From contig NZ_LNYE01000029.1 of NCBI RefSeq assembly GCF_001467695.1, positions 448,759-512,758 on the forward strand: DNA of 64,000 nt. The letters are read 5' to 3'. This document shows, piece by piece, positions 18,240-27,665 of the stretch. The stretch comes from Legionella gratiana (GTDB taxonomy: Bacteria > Pseudomonadota > Gammaproteobacteria > Legionellales > Legionellaceae). A model generated the notes under the pieces. The model saw only the letters and a list, made by a program, of their open reading frames with translations, searched no databases and was not told the DNA's origin. Both the position numbers and the translations under genes were made by a program. The first letter of the stretch is position 1, and every line of letters begins with the position of its first letter.

Positions 18240-19232
18240 TTACAAATGCAGTTTTAAAACTTTCTTGGTCGGTATGCTTTTTCCTAATAAAATTCGTTCG
18301 ATATGGGGGCGTAAGATATCCAGCTCCGTTGATTTAAAATGGCTATTGGGAAAATACGCTTCATTCATCCTTTGTTTGTTCAAAATGATTTTGTCTTGCT
18401 GGAATGCTAAATAAATGAAAGGCAAGAAAAGGAATTTTTTTACCCACCGATTCAACCAATGATTTCTGTAAATAATTAATAAGAATACTCGATATTCATT
18501 TGTATCATTTACTGGACTCAAGAAAAAAGTAAATCCGGCGGTAAGATGTTGATGGTTGTGATACTCCAGCTCAGCTATAAGTGGGGAGTTAAATCGCCCT
18601 ATAGAAAATTGGCGATCGTGTTCCAAAAGGGAGCTTACCCATCCGGATTGTTTGTTTTCATTTTCATAACGTATTTCTGCACTAAACTTTTCTACAGTCA
18701 AGGTTGCAGTTACCATTTGCCTTTTATCATTATGTCTTAGTAAGCCCGCATGAACAAAATGAGTGTGGGTTGCATCTAAGACATTTTCCAATACATTAAG
18801 TAAATCACCTTTTAATTGAAATTGAATGCAATGTGATAAATACTCTTTACCTTGAAGTGTGGTTACTGAATATAAAGGTAAAGTATATTCATCAGGCTCC
18901 AAACAAACAAAAACCATGCCTAGATGCACTTGGGTTGCATAAGTAGGGACACAATAATGATGGGTATCAATAGGTTTGTTAAGACCAGGAATTGCGACAC
19001 AAAGTCCTTGCGCATTAAAACGCCAACCATGATAACAGCATTGGATGCCATCTTCTGTTAATGTGCCTTCTGACAAAGGCACTCCTCGATGTGGGCAGCG
19101 GTCTTGCAGTACGATTACTTCTTCTTTTAACTTAAAAAGCACCAAGGGTATATTGCACAATAAAAAACGCTTTGGTCGTGTTTTTATCTCTTTAACCCAA
19201 GCTACAGGCAACCACTGGTTCTTTAAATTCAT
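18240..19232 (-). CDS. Rieske non-heme iron oxygenase
   Basis: 330 aa. The N-terminal Rieske [2Fe-2S] domain has CPHRGVPL (C46, H48) and CCYHGWRF (C65, H68). The catalytic domain has ENVLDATHTHFVH, supplying D153, H156 and H161 for the mononuclear iron. This is the layout of aromatic-ring or small-molecule oxygenase alpha subunits (VanA, PaO and similar) that hydroxylate, demethylate or desaturate. Its reductase is not adjacent. The gene is the last of a three-gene minus-strand operon; its start overlaps the stop of the acyltransferase-like gene by 4 bp. The substrate is unknown but probably the product of the two upstream genes. Confidence 0.88.
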   Translation of the reverse strand: MNLKNQWLPVAWVKEIKTRPKRFLLCNIPLVLFKLKEEVIVLQDRCPHRGVPLSEGTLTEDGIQCCYHGWRFNAQGLCVAIPGLNKPIDTHHYCVPTYATQVHLGMVFVCLEPDEYTLPLYSVTTLQGKEYLSHCIQFQLKGDLLNVLENVLDATHTHFVHAGLLRHNDKRQMVTATLTVEKFSAEIRYENENKQSGWVSSLLEHDRQFSIGRFNSPLIAELEYHNHQHLTAGFTFFLSPVNDTNEYRVFLLIIYRNHWLNRWVKKFLFLPFIYLAFQQDKIILNKQRMNEAYFPNSHFKSTELDILRPHIERILLGKSIPTKKVLKLHL

Positions 19233-20317
19233 AATTGATACCTTTTCAAAATGGAAATGAACAGGCTATTGAGTAAACCTTGAATTATTCTCCATGCCAT
19301 ACGTCGATAAAGAGGCAAATGTTTGGTGTATACCGCAGAATATTCAATAAAAGGTTGCCCCCCACGCAAGCGTTTAAAACCCGAAGCACCAGAGCTCAAA
19401 TTGAGGCAAATTCCCTTTTTATCAGTATAATCCAACACTAAGTAGATCAGCATGCGGTATAAGGCACATTGATTAGGAAGATGGGTGTTGTATCCAACCA
19501 GAGGTGCTGTGATTACCGTTTCGCTATCAAATATTCCCATAATTCCTTGCAGCACACCCTTTTTATCTCTGAGACCAAAAAAAGTCAGTAATTTGTTTGT
19601 ATGCCAATAAGCAATTAAATCTTCACTAAATTGAGGATTATGTTGCGAATATTTTTTCAAATACAAGAGATTATACAAATGCACGATGACTGGATAATCC
19701 TGTTCCGAAATCTGCTCGTGCGTCACTAGCACGAACTCTCCCTTAGCTAAAGCTCTACGATCGTTTTGCGTGTTGTTGCGTTGTTTGAATAGGCAAAGTT
19801 TATTATCAAAAATATAAACCTGACGTGATGCTACACAAAAGAAATCCAACTGACGCAAATGTTCAAGAAGTTCTTTATTTGTATGTTCATTGAGCGAACG
19901 ACACATAATCGCATGATGTGGGTAACGCACAGATAAGCTCTTTAAAGCCTCTTCTGCACCTTTACCATTCCAATCAGGGTAGGGGTTGGTCGACAAGTAG
20001 AAATTATTGATGCATACATTTTGATTAATATGCACCACTCTCAAAAAACCACCCAGAGCTTTCATGAGCCCGCTTAAAATCAATCGTAAAGGATAATTTT
20101 TAATTTTAAATAGCTCATCTTGTCCATAAGTGACTAGGGCGTTGTACGGAGAGCAGACGTATGAAGAGTGATATTCCTGATTATTGACGGTCACCGGAAA
20201 GATAAATCCGTCGATGTTTAAAGAAAACATTTGTGACTCTACATTGAACATCCATTTTTGCGTTGGTCCTTGGATAAAAGGCGCGCTGTATTTTTGACTT
20301 TTTTCGTTAAAGTTCAT
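19229..20317 (-). CDS. GNAT/FemAB-like acyltransferase-fold protein
   Basis: 362 aa. The C-terminal half (about 170-330) has the look of a GNAT or FemAB acyltransferase fold: LLTFFGLRDKKGVLQGIMGIF, a central strand and helix, then LNLSSGASGFKRLRG near 305, resembling the S-G-x-x-x-FK-x-x-x-G seen in CelD/FemAB-like proteins. The N-terminus has no obvious domain. It overlaps both neighbours by 4 bp (ATGA) and so is translationally coupled with the ATP-grasp and Rieske genes. A role in attaching an amino-acyl or acyl group to the ATP-grasp product is plausible but inferred. Confidence 0.6.
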   Translation of the reverse strand: MNFNEKSQKYSAPFIQGPTQKWMFNVESQMFSLNIDGFIFPVTVNNQEYHSSYVCSPYNALVTYGQDELFKIKNYPLRLILSGLMKALGGFLRVVHINQNVCINNFYLSTNPYPDWNGKGAEEALKSLSVRYPHHAIMCRSLNEHTNKELLEHLRQLDFFCVASRQVYIFDNKLCLFKQRNNTQNDRRALAKGEFVLVTHEQISEQDYPVIVHLYNLLYLKKYSQHNPQFSEDLIAYWHTNKLLTFFGLRDKKGVLQGIMGIFDSETVITAPLVGYNTHLPNQCALYRMLIYLVLDYTDKKGICLNLSSGASGFKRLRGGQPFIEYSAVYTKHLPLYRRMAWRIIQGLLNSLFISILKRYQL

Positions 20318-21435
20318 AAATACCCATTAAATTCAATGTCATCTGTAGAAGCACCGTGAAAACTTTTTCTTTCTTTCACCATACGCAAAATAATATTACC
20401 CAAGGTAACCATGCTTTTAAACCCCAACCAAGGGTAAGCCGGATCATCCAACACATCTTTCGCTGCACGATAATCAGCAATAAATTGCTTGGGATTCTCG
20501 CGTAAATACGGTAAACCATGCATCATCATTCCAAGTCCAAGCATCAATGCTTGTTCTGTTACTTGGTAATTTTGTTTTTTTCTATCCCAAATCTGTAACC
20601 AATTGAGGTAGGGCGCAACTAAATGAAATCCACTTGTTGTTCTTGGATTGCATTCTAAAACAAAGGCTCTCTTCTCGTTCAAAATAAAATCGAAGGCAAT
20701 TTGTCCGCTAAATTGATATTGCTGACAAAATATCTCAATAAATTTTTGAATAGATTCTGGAGCTGCTGGTTCAAAATAAATTCCAGCAGCGGGGCCAGCA
20801 GTATATTTTGGATGGTAGCATGAGTGAATTAATACTTTTCCTTCATGTGCTATAGCATAGGCACAATATTCCTTTCCTCGAATGAAACGTTGTGCCAAAT
20901 AAGGCACATCTAAAACTAATGCATCAATAACGTCCTGATTGGGTTTCAGGATCACATGCTCCCCAAAACGTGAGAATATGGGTTTTAAAACAATATCTGC
21001 ATGCGAAGGAATCTGTTTCTTATCTTCTTCAGTACGTAATAACCAACTTTCTGGTGCGTTAAGTCCATAGTGTAATGCAAGTTGATTAAATTCGTGTTTG
21101 TTATGTAATGGATTGAGTCTGTGAAAGGGTTCGCAAAACAATTGGGTATGTTTGGATAATTCCTCATGGCCTTGGCTAATAAAGAAAATTTCTTCGCAGG
21201 TGGGAATTAACCAATCAATTTGATACTCAATCAATAATCTCTTGATCGCACTTAAAAAAGCATCCAAATTTCGGTTGGGTTTTGGGAAAGTCAGATGTTT
21301 TTTAAGCCCAGAGACAAAACGACCCAAGGGAAAATTCATACTGTCCGCACTATAAACTTCATGACCCTCTCGTATCAAAGTACGGATAATATCCATACTT
21401 GCTGGAGCACGGGCTCCTGTGACTAATACTCTCAT
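20314..21435 (-). CDS. ATP-grasp ligase-like protein
   Basis: 373 aa. It starts MRVLVTGARAPASMDIIRTL, a Rossmann-like pre-ATP-grasp domain. It continues with the ATP-grasp core: VLKPIFSRFGEHV (lysine and glycine loop), AQRFIRGKEYCAYAI, and FDFILNEKRAFVLECNPRTTSG with the metal-binding Glu and Asn. This is close to carbamoyl-phosphate-synthase-like ATP-grasp enzymes that join a carboxylate to an amine. First gene of a minus-strand operon with the GNAT-like and Rieske genes. The partner amine and acid cannot be told from sequence. Confidence 0.85.
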   Translation of the reverse strand: MRVLVTGARAPASMDIIRTLIREGHEVYSADSMNFPLGRFVSGLKKHLTFPKPNRNLDAFLSAIKRLLIEYQIDWLIPTCEEIFFISQGHEELSKHTQLFCEPFHRLNPLHNKHEFNQLALHYGLNAPESWLLRTEEDKKQIPSHADIVLKPIFSRFGEHVILKPNQDVIDALVLDVPYLAQRFIRGKEYCAYAIAHEGKVLIHSCYHPKYTAGPAAGIYFEPAAPESIQKFIEIFCQQYQFSGQIAFDFILNEKRAFVLECNPRTTSGFHLVAPYLNWLQIWDRKKQNYQVTEQALMLGLGMMMHGLPYLRENPKQFIADYRAAKDVLDDPAYPWLGFKSMVTLGNIILRMVKERKSFHGASTDDIEFNGYL

Positions 21436-21799
21436 TGCTCCCCATTTCCAATCAGTACTGGAAAAAAACTAAATGTTAATGTTCAAGACCGGTAAATAAC
21501 TTTGTCCATCTTAGTTATAGTTTAAACTTGTTTCTGTCTTTCTCAAACTTAAAATTGATCCCGTATTTTGTTTTCTGAAATCCCTACTCTTGTTAAACTA
21601 GTGTGTGCTTGACATAAAAGGCATAGAAAAGCCTTTTATGTCGCTAAACGAACGTTATCCCATAAAGCTTGTCCCCAGCGAAAGCGGGGATTTGTACCCT
21701 TTATACGGGATTCAGTTCCCAATAAAAACAGTTCTATATAAAAATGACGTTTATTTTTTACATAGAACCCGCACTACCCTGTATTAATAGGAACTTAAA
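21436..21799. other. Intergenic region with repeats, between divergent operons
   Basis: Holds promoters for both sides that I cannot place with certainty, the third palindromic repeat (21609-21656) and a small hairpin CCCCAGC-GAAA-GCGGGG at 21673-21689. A 60-codon frame at 21605-21787 runs through the repeats and is not a gene. Confidence 0.6.
21609..21656. repeat. Interspersed palindromic repeat, copy 3 (inverted)
   Basis: GACATAAAAGGC (21611-21622) pairs with GCCTTTTATGTC (21631-21642). It is followed by GCTAAACGAACGTT, the reverse complement of the left flank of copy 1, so this copy lies in the opposite orientation. Two inner bases differ (AT against AA), shortening the stem to 12 bp. Confidence 0.85.
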
Positions 21800-22885
21800 A
21801 TGTCTTTTTTACCTGAGTTAAAACGTTATGCTCAGCAAATCAAGTTAGAGGAAATTGGTCTTTTTGGACAAGAAAAACTGCAAAAAGCAAGAGTATTGTG
21901 TGTAGGCGCTGGAGGAATTGGAGTTACGTTACTCACTTATCTTGCGGGTGCAGGGATTGGGACTCTAGGAATTATCGATGATGATTTTATTGAGGAAGGT
22001 AATTTGCATCGCCAAATTCTTTATCAAGAAAAGGATATTAGCAAGGCAAAAGCAGCTGTTGCAAAAAATAAATTGCAGGCGTTAAATTCAACTATTAATG
22101 TACACTCTTATGTGTTTCGTTTAACCGCAGATAATGCAGAAGAAATTATTGCTCAATACGATCTGGTGGCTGATTGTTCCGATAATTTTTATACGCGTTA
22201 TCTAGTTCACGATACTTGCTATCGTCTCGAAATACCCTATGTTTACGCTAGTGCTTATCAGTTCCATGGCCATTGTTCTTTATTTCATGGAAGGAATAAT
22301 CCCTGTTTGCATTGTTTATTTCCAGTCGTTCCTGATACAGGTGCAAATTGTCAGAGTGGTGGTGTTTTAGGTACTCTTCCTGGGTTATTGGGTATTTTGC
22401 AAGCAACAGAAATAATTAAATGGATTACCGCCAGTGGAGTTTCTCTACTGAATCGATTACTTAGTATCAATTTTCTAACCATGGACATAAAAAATATACG
22501 GCTCACTAAAAATGAAGAATGCCAATTTTGTGTTTATGGCCAGACTTTAGAGGAGCATGTTTTTGGATTGTGTATCGAATCGAATAAGGAGCAGTCTTTC
22601 GCAGTCTCAGGCGATAACTTATCCAATTTTTTGCAAGAAAATCCAGAGATATTATTGTTGGATGTCAGAACAACAGAAGAATACAGCCATAAAAATTTAG
22701 GTGGAAAATTAATTCCTTTAGCTGAGTTGCCTAGACGTTTGAATGAACTTGATCCTGCAAAGCCCATTCTTATTTATTGCCAGTCAGGTCAAAGAAGTCA
22801 ACGAGCGGTACTTTTATTAAAAGAAGCTGGGTTTCGCACAATTTATCATTTGGCTCATGGAATCGATTCATTATCTAAATATTGA
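21800..22885 (+). CDS. moeB: MoeB/ThiF-type adenylyltransferase fused to rhodanese
   Basis: 361 aa. Residues 1-250 form the E1-like adenylating domain: VGAGGIGVTLLTYLAGAG, DDDFIEEGNLHRQ, DCSDNFYTRY, two CxxC zinc pairs (CLHC, CQFC) and GANCQSGGVLG. Residues 260-361 form a rhodanese domain with LLDVRTTEEYSHKNLGG and the persulfide cysteine in YCQSGQRS. This MoeZ-like fusion both adenylates a Gly-Gly carrier and hands it sulfur. As the thiamine operon lacks thiF, ThiS is the likely client; MoaD is the alternative. The ATG has AGGA 10 bp upstream. Confidence 0.88.
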   Translation: MSFLPELKRYAQQIKLEEIGLFGQEKLQKARVLCVGAGGIGVTLLTYLAGAGIGTLGIIDDDFIEEGNLHRQILYQEKDISKAKAAVAKNKLQALNSTINVHSYVFRLTADNAEEIIAQYDLVADCSDNFYTRYLVHDTCYRLEIPYVYASAYQFHGHCSLFHGRNNPCLHCLFPVVPDTGANCQSGGVLGTLPGLLGILQATEIIKWITASGVSLLNRLLSINFLTMDIKNIRLTKNEECQFCVYGQTLEEHVFGLCIESNKEQSFAVSGDNLSNFLQENPEILLLDVRTTEEYSHKNLGGKLIPLAELPRRLNELDPAKPILIYCQSGQRSQRAVLLLKEAGFRTIYHLAHGIDSLSKY

Positions 22886-22980
22886 AAAACTGTTTTAATT
22901 TCCACTTTGATTCATTTACCTTAAGAACAATTCGCTATATGATGTCACGCGATTATCAATCGTAGATTAAAGGAGACAGT

Positions 22981-23316
22981 ATGAGTTTTTTTATTAGCGA
23001 TGCTTTTGCTGCAGCGGGGACTACACCAGCGCCTCAAGCAGATGGAACTTTTTCGCTCATTATGATCGCCGCTATTTTTGTGTTGTTTTATTTTATGCTC
23101 ATTAGACCTCAAAACAAAAGAGCAAAAGAACATCGTGACTTAGTAAGTAATTTAAAGAAAGGCGATGAAATTATCACTTCAGGAGGCATATTAGCTAAAG
23201 TAGTTAGCCTAGATGAGCAATACATCAAAATTAGTCTTGCAGAAGGTGTGGAGATTAACTTACAAAAAGGCGCGGTGAGTGCTGTATTGCCGAAAGGTAC
23301 TTTAAAATCCCTTTAA
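22981..23316 (+). CDS. yajC: Sec translocase accessory subunit YajC
   Basis: 111 aa with one membrane helix (IMIAAIFVLFYFMLIRPQNKR), the YajC signature, then GDEIITSGGILAKV and a short basic C-terminus. YajC associates with SecDF in the inner membrane. AAGGAG is 8 bp before the ATG. It precedes secD by 20 bp. Confidence 0.96.
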   Translation: MSFFISDAFAAAGTTPAPQADGTFSLIMIAAIFVLFYFMLIRPQNKRAKEHRDLVSNLKKGDEIITSGGILAKVVSLDEQYIKISLAEGVEINLQKGAVSAVLPKGTLKSL

Positions 23317-23336
23317 AAAGTCATAGGTACACGGAA

Positions 23337-25193
23337 ATGCAAAATAAATATCCTTTATGGAAAAACCTGATGCTGATTGTTATTGCAGTAATTGGGTTAG
23401 TTTATGCCATCCCTAATTTGTATACGGAAAATCCTGTAGTACAGATATCATCTGAAACACCAGTAGATTACGATGAATTAAAAAATCAAGTAGAAGATAT
23501 CTTAAATAAGAATAAGCTACAGTATAAATCTCTGATTGTACAAAGCGAAGGTGTTGAAGTGGTTTTTTCATCTACCGATGCTCAATTATTAGCTCGTGAC
23601 TCCATTAAAAACGCTTTAGGATCTCAATATACAGTGGCTTTAAATTTGGCACCCTCTACTCCAAATTGGTTGGATGCGATTCATGCTGCGCCAATGAAGC
23701 AAGGCCTAGATCTTAGAGGTGGAGTGCACTTTTTATTAGAAGTTGATGTAGAAAGTGTAATTAGTCGCCGCTATGAAGGAATCATGAAAAACATCAGTCA
23801 GGAGTTAAGAGAACTTGGCATTCGTTATACAGGTATACGTTTTATACCTGATAAAGGTGTTGATTTACGTTTCCGTGATGCTGAATCTACGGATAATGCT
23901 TTTTTAGGTTTAAAAGAAAAATTACCTGATCTCGTTTTTGTAAAAAGTAAAATAAATAATGAAATTATAGCATCAGTCTCACCTACTGAGTTAAACACAA
24001 TGCGGCAAAATACTATTGAACAAACAATGAGTATTTTACGTAATAGAGTGAATGAACTAGGCGTTGGTGAGGCAGTAGTTCAACAACAAGGTGCAACTCG
24101 GGTTGCTGTGGATTTACCAGGGATTCAGGATGCGGCGCGTGCTAAGCAAATTCTTGGAGGTACCGCAACACTGCAATTTTATTTAGTCGATCAAGATAAT
24201 GATCCACAAATTGCCAAACAAACAGGGATCGTTCCTGTCAATGATAAATTATTGATGATGGATGGATATCCTATTTTATTAAAGAGACAAGTAGTTTTAA
24301 GTGGTGATTCAATCACTTCTGCAGTCTCTAGCTATGATCAGCAATCAGCAACTCCAGCAGTACAAATACAACTTGGTGGAGGGGGAGAAAGCTTATTTAC
24401 TAAAGTTACCCGCGAAAATATTGGTAAGCGCATGGCTATTGTTTATGTTGAAACTAAAAACAACATACAAACGATCAATGGAGTTGAAAAAAGAATTACG
24501 CATCGCGAAGAACGTGTTATTAGTGCTCCGGTGATTCAAAATGCTTTGGGCAATAATTTCCAAATTACTGGACTTGCTGATTCTAAAGAAGCGAGCAATT
24601 TGGCTTTACTGTTAAGAGCGGGAGCATTACCAGCAGCAATCTATCCTATAGAAGAGCGTACTGTTGGTCCAACGTTAGGAAAAGAAAATATTCGCAGAGG
24701 TATGATTTCTCTAGAAGTGGGTATGGGCTTAATTCTAATTTTGATGTTGGTCTATTACCGGTTTTTTGGACTCATTGCTAATATTGCTTTGTTACTCAAT
24801 CTGGTTTTGCTTTGTGCTTTATTATCAGTAATTGACGCAACTCTTACTCTTCCAGGGATTGCTGGAATTGTATTGACGGTAGGTATGGCTGTAGATGCGA
24901 ATGTGTTGATTTATGAACGTATTCGTGAAGAATTACGCCATGGTTTGTCGCCACAAGCAGCAATTTATGCTGGATATGAGCGTGCTTTTTCAACCATTCT
25001 TGATGCGAATATAACAACCTTAATTGTAGCAATCATTCTCTTTGCAGTAGGGACGGGGCCTGTGCGTGGATTTGCGGTAACTCTTTCATTAGGATTATTA
25101 ACTTCCATGCTTACAGGCATCACTTATACCCGTGGAATTGTAAATTGGTATTATGGTGGTAGAACTGTAAAGAAACTATCTATAGGTATTTAA
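23337..25193 (+). CDS. secD: Protein translocase subunit SecD
   Basis: 618 aa, the usual length for Proteobacteria. N-terminal membrane helix, large periplasmic region including MKQGLDLRGGVHFLLEVD, then the RND-type half with TVGPTLGKENIRRG, AGIVLTVGMAVDANVLIYERIREE and ILDANITTLI. SecD with SecF uses proton motive force to pull exported proteins through SecYEG. 20 bp after yajC, 13 bp before secF. Confidence 0.97.
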   Translation: MQNKYPLWKNLMLIVIAVIGLVYAIPNLYTENPVVQISSETPVDYDELKNQVEDILNKNKLQYKSLIVQSEGVEVVFSSTDAQLLARDSIKNALGSQYTVALNLAPSTPNWLDAIHAAPMKQGLDLRGGVHFLLEVDVESVISRRYEGIMKNISQELRELGIRYTGIRFIPDKGVDLRFRDAESTDNAFLGLKEKLPDLVFVKSKINNEIIASVSPTELNTMRQNTIEQTMSILRNRVNELGVGEAVVQQQGATRVAVDLPGIQDAARAKQILGGTATLQFYLVDQDNDPQIAKQTGIVPVNDKLLMMDGYPILLKRQVVLSGDSITSAVSSYDQQSATPAVQIQLGGGGESLFTKVTRENIGKRMAIVYVETKNNIQTINGVEKRITHREERVISAPVIQNALGNNFQITGLADSKEASNLALLLRAGALPAAIYPIEERTVGPTLGKENIRRGMISLEVGMGLILILMLVYYRFFGLIANIALLLNLVLLCALLSVIDATLTLPGIAGIVLTVGMAVDANVLIYERIREELRHGLSPQAAIYAGYERAFSTILDANITTLIVAIILFAVGTGPVRGFAVTLSLGLLTSMLTGITYTRGIVNWYYGGRTVKKLSIGI

Positions 25194-25206
25194 AGGCGAG
25201 GCTCAG

Positions 25207-26124
25207 ATGGAATTTTTTAATCCAAATTCAAACGTAGACTTTATGGGTGCTCGTCGTTGGACGGCGATGTTCTCTCTATTGATTTTTGTTCTTTCTATTG
25301 GTGCTTTGGCTTTCCATGGTTTGAAATGGGGCTTGGATTTTACGGGTGGAACTCAAATTGAAGTTTCATATTCTTCTGCCGCTGATTTACCCTCCATTCG
25401 AGAAAACTTAGCGAAAGCAGGGTTTAAAGAAGCACAGGTTGTAAGCTATGGTACGTCTAAAGATGTATTAATTAGTATTGCCCCACGTGAAGACAAAGAA
25501 CAAGCACGTTTGGTCGATCAAGTTATGACTGCTTTGCCAGGAGCAACCAAGCAACGAGTGGATTTTGTTGGTCCACAAGTAGGGCAGGAATTAGCTACTA
25601 AGGGCGCGTTAGCTGTGGTAGTTTCATTATTAGCTACAATGATATATATCGCGATGCGCTTCGAATATAGACTTGCGGTGAGTTCTGCTGTTGCATTAAT
25701 ACATGATCCTGTTTTGATATTGGGGATCTTTGCTTTTTTTGGTGTCGAATTTGATTTAAAGGCATTAGCTGGATTATTAGCTGTAATTGGATATTCATTA
25801 AATGATACGATCGTAGTTTTTGATAGGGTGCGTGAAAATTTTGTTAAAATTCGTCGCGCTACTTCTATTGAAATTATGAATATCTCGATTAACCAGACAC
25901 TATCGCGAACCATTATGACTTCTATGTTGACACTTTTTGTGGTTCTTGCATTGTTTATTTATGGTGGAGAAGCCATACATGGATTTTCTTTAGCATTGAT
26001 CATTGGTATTATTATTGGTACGTATTCTTCTATCTATGTAGCTGGAGCTTTGGCTGTAGCAATGGGGCTAGATAGAAAAGATTTTATGCCAAGTCAGCGC
26101 AAAGAAATTGATAGTCGTCCTTAA
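25207..26124 (+). CDS. secF: Protein translocase subunit SecF
   Basis: 305 aa with WGLDFTGGTQIEV, FVGPQVGQEL, IGYSLNDTIVVFDRVREN and SINQTLSRTIMTS, all SecF signatures, and six predicted membrane helices. AGGCGAGG lies just before the ATG. Last gene of yajC-secD-secF. The 269 bp that follow contain no gene and no clear terminator. Confidence 0.97.
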   Translation: MEFFNPNSNVDFMGARRWTAMFSLLIFVLSIGALAFHGLKWGLDFTGGTQIEVSYSSAADLPSIRENLAKAGFKEAQVVSYGTSKDVLISIAPREDKEQARLVDQVMTALPGATKQRVDFVGPQVGQELATKGALAVVVSLLATMIYIAMRFEYRLAVSSAVALIHDPVLILGIFAFFGVEFDLKALAGLLAVIGYSLNDTIVVFDRVRENFVKIRRATSIEIMNISINQTLSRTIMTSMLTLFVVLALFIYGGEAIHGFSLALIIGIIIGTYSSIYVAGALAVAMGLDRKDFMPSQRKEIDSRP

Positions 26125-26393
26125 ATCAAATTTAATACAGATGCAGTTGGATCTTGAGTATATTAACTTTTCTCACAAAGGTTCAACTGTATCAGTGCTC
26201 TTTTAGGAATAAGTAATTTTGTATCTGTTCAAGGAAAGGACTGCTTGCCTCTTGACGAAAAACTTTATTTGAGAGCGCAGGGTGCACTACCATTAAGTGA
26301 TAAATTTCCAATCTAAGCAAGTGGTATTGTGTTAAACCAAGGAGAGCCCTCAATGCAGCCTTTCGGTGCATGAGGCGTGAACGATTTCACTTT

Positions 26394-27665
26394 TTAAATG
26401 AGGGCTAATCCATCAATTTCATCAGGCTCTGTGATTATAGGTTCTTTACTGTCTGATTGCTTTCCTCCTGAATTTTGTTGATTTGGGTTCCATAGCGTTA
26501 ATTGTTTGTTAAATTCTTCGAGTATTTCAGGAGGAATTTGCATCGGGGTATCTTTTATTTCTTCACCTTCAATATGTACTTCACCTGTTTCTGTAATTTC
26601 AAGAGTTTTTTTGGTACATCCTTGAGGTAATTCATTTTCAGGAACAAGTTGGATAGGAATTCCAGCAATGATCGGTGCACCATCAGCAAGGCGTATTCCA
26701 TCTATGATTGCAAGTTGCGGTGTCTTGCTGTAGTAACGACTAATTAAAGAACATACAGACCAAAGTAGATTATAAGCAAGATCAAAAGGAAGTCCTACTC
26801 CCATACCTATTCCTTGACCCAGATATCCGGCTGCTTTACCCATAGCATGGGCAAGACTTATTGTACAAAAAGAAGTGAGAAGCTTAGTTGCAATTACGGG
26901 AGCCAAAAGAGCAACCCCAGTAGTTCCCGCTGGGCTGAAAACTAATAAAGTACTGCCAACCAGAGCAGTTAATTGAACACGAGGAGTGATTGCTGTTGTA
27001 GAGTTAGTCACTCCTTCTGCCAATACAACGCCAACGGTTGCTCCAACGTAAGAAAATGCCATTCCAAAGAAAGGTTGAGTAATTGAGATAACAGGAAAGC
27101 TTGTATATTGATCTTTTTTTTCTTTTTTATGGCACATTTCTTTTAAAAATGTAGAAAACTGTTCCCACTCTTTTTCGGTAAATGGCAAAATTCCTTTTTT
27201 TGCTAATGAAATATTAGCTTGTTCAAAAGCACCAGTGGTTTCAATAAGTCGTTTTGCAGTCAAGTAGTATTCTTCTTTATCCTCATCATCTAAGAAATTT
27301 TCAGAGGTTATCCCTAAATTATCTTCGATGATTCGGTATAAAACGGAGTTTCTTTTTGAACTGCTAATTTGAGATTGTACATAAAGACAGGCTGCCATCA
27401 TAAATCGTGACGCAATAATGTAAACATGTCGTTGTATTGGAGTTTTAATTTCATCTTCATTTAATAAATGTACTTTAAAAATCGCATACATCTTTTCTAA
27501 AAATGCAATTTGCTTGCTTCTATTCACAACATCAGTTCCACCAAAAAAAACAGGTGTACCTATAATTGAAGGCTTCGCATTGAGATCAACATGCTTTTCA
27601 GTTTCATAAGCTTTACGTAGGTTATCAAATTTGGCTAGATTTCCTGGTGCAAGAATAAAGTGCAT
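26394..27665 (-). CDS. Unrecognised protein with central hydrophobic region, candidate effector
   Basis: 423 aa from the ATG at 27665, chosen because GGGAG lies 6 bp before it, while the frame's upstream ATG at 27746 has no ribosome binding site. Residues about 195-310 are hydrophobic and Gly/Ala-rich (GATVGVVLAEG, LLAPVIATKLL), enough for three or four membrane helices or a membrane-inserting domain. The N-terminus is charged and helical. The C-terminus is hydrophilic and acidic (ITEPDEIDGLALI). There is no signal peptide and no family I know. Monocistronic. The layout (soluble head, membrane hairpins, acidic tail) is seen in membrane-targeted Legionella effectors, an inference only. Confidence 0.7.
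   Translation of the reverse strand: MHFILAPGNLAKFDNLRKAYETEKHVDLNAKPSIIGTPVFFGGTDVVNRSKQIAFLEKMYAIFKVHLLNEDEIKTPIQRHVYIIASRFMMAACLYVQSQISSSKRNSVLYRIIEDNLGITSENFLDDEDKEEYYLTAKRLIETTGAFEQANISLAKKGILPFTEKEWEQFSTFLKEMCHKKEKKDQYTSFPVISITQPFFGMAFSYVGATVGVVLAEGVTNSTTAITPRVQLTALVGSTLLVFSPAGTTGVALLAPVIATKLLTSFCTISLAHAMGKAAGYLGQGIGMGVGLPFDLAYNLLWSVCSLISRYYSKTPQLAIIDGIRLADGAPIIAGIPIQLVPENELPQGCTKKTLEITETGEVHIEGEEIKDTPMQIPPEILEEFNKQLTLWNPNQQNSGGKQSDSKEPIITEPDEIDGLALI

Noticed and set aside
21605-21787. 60-codon frame upstream of moeB
   Set aside because: Consists largely of the palindromic repeat and the CCCC/GGGG hairpin; not protein-like.
26125-26393. Short frames and hairpin near 26350 after secF
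   Set aside because: Only a six-codon frame and a weak ATGCA/TGCAT pair; no gene or terminator can be supported.
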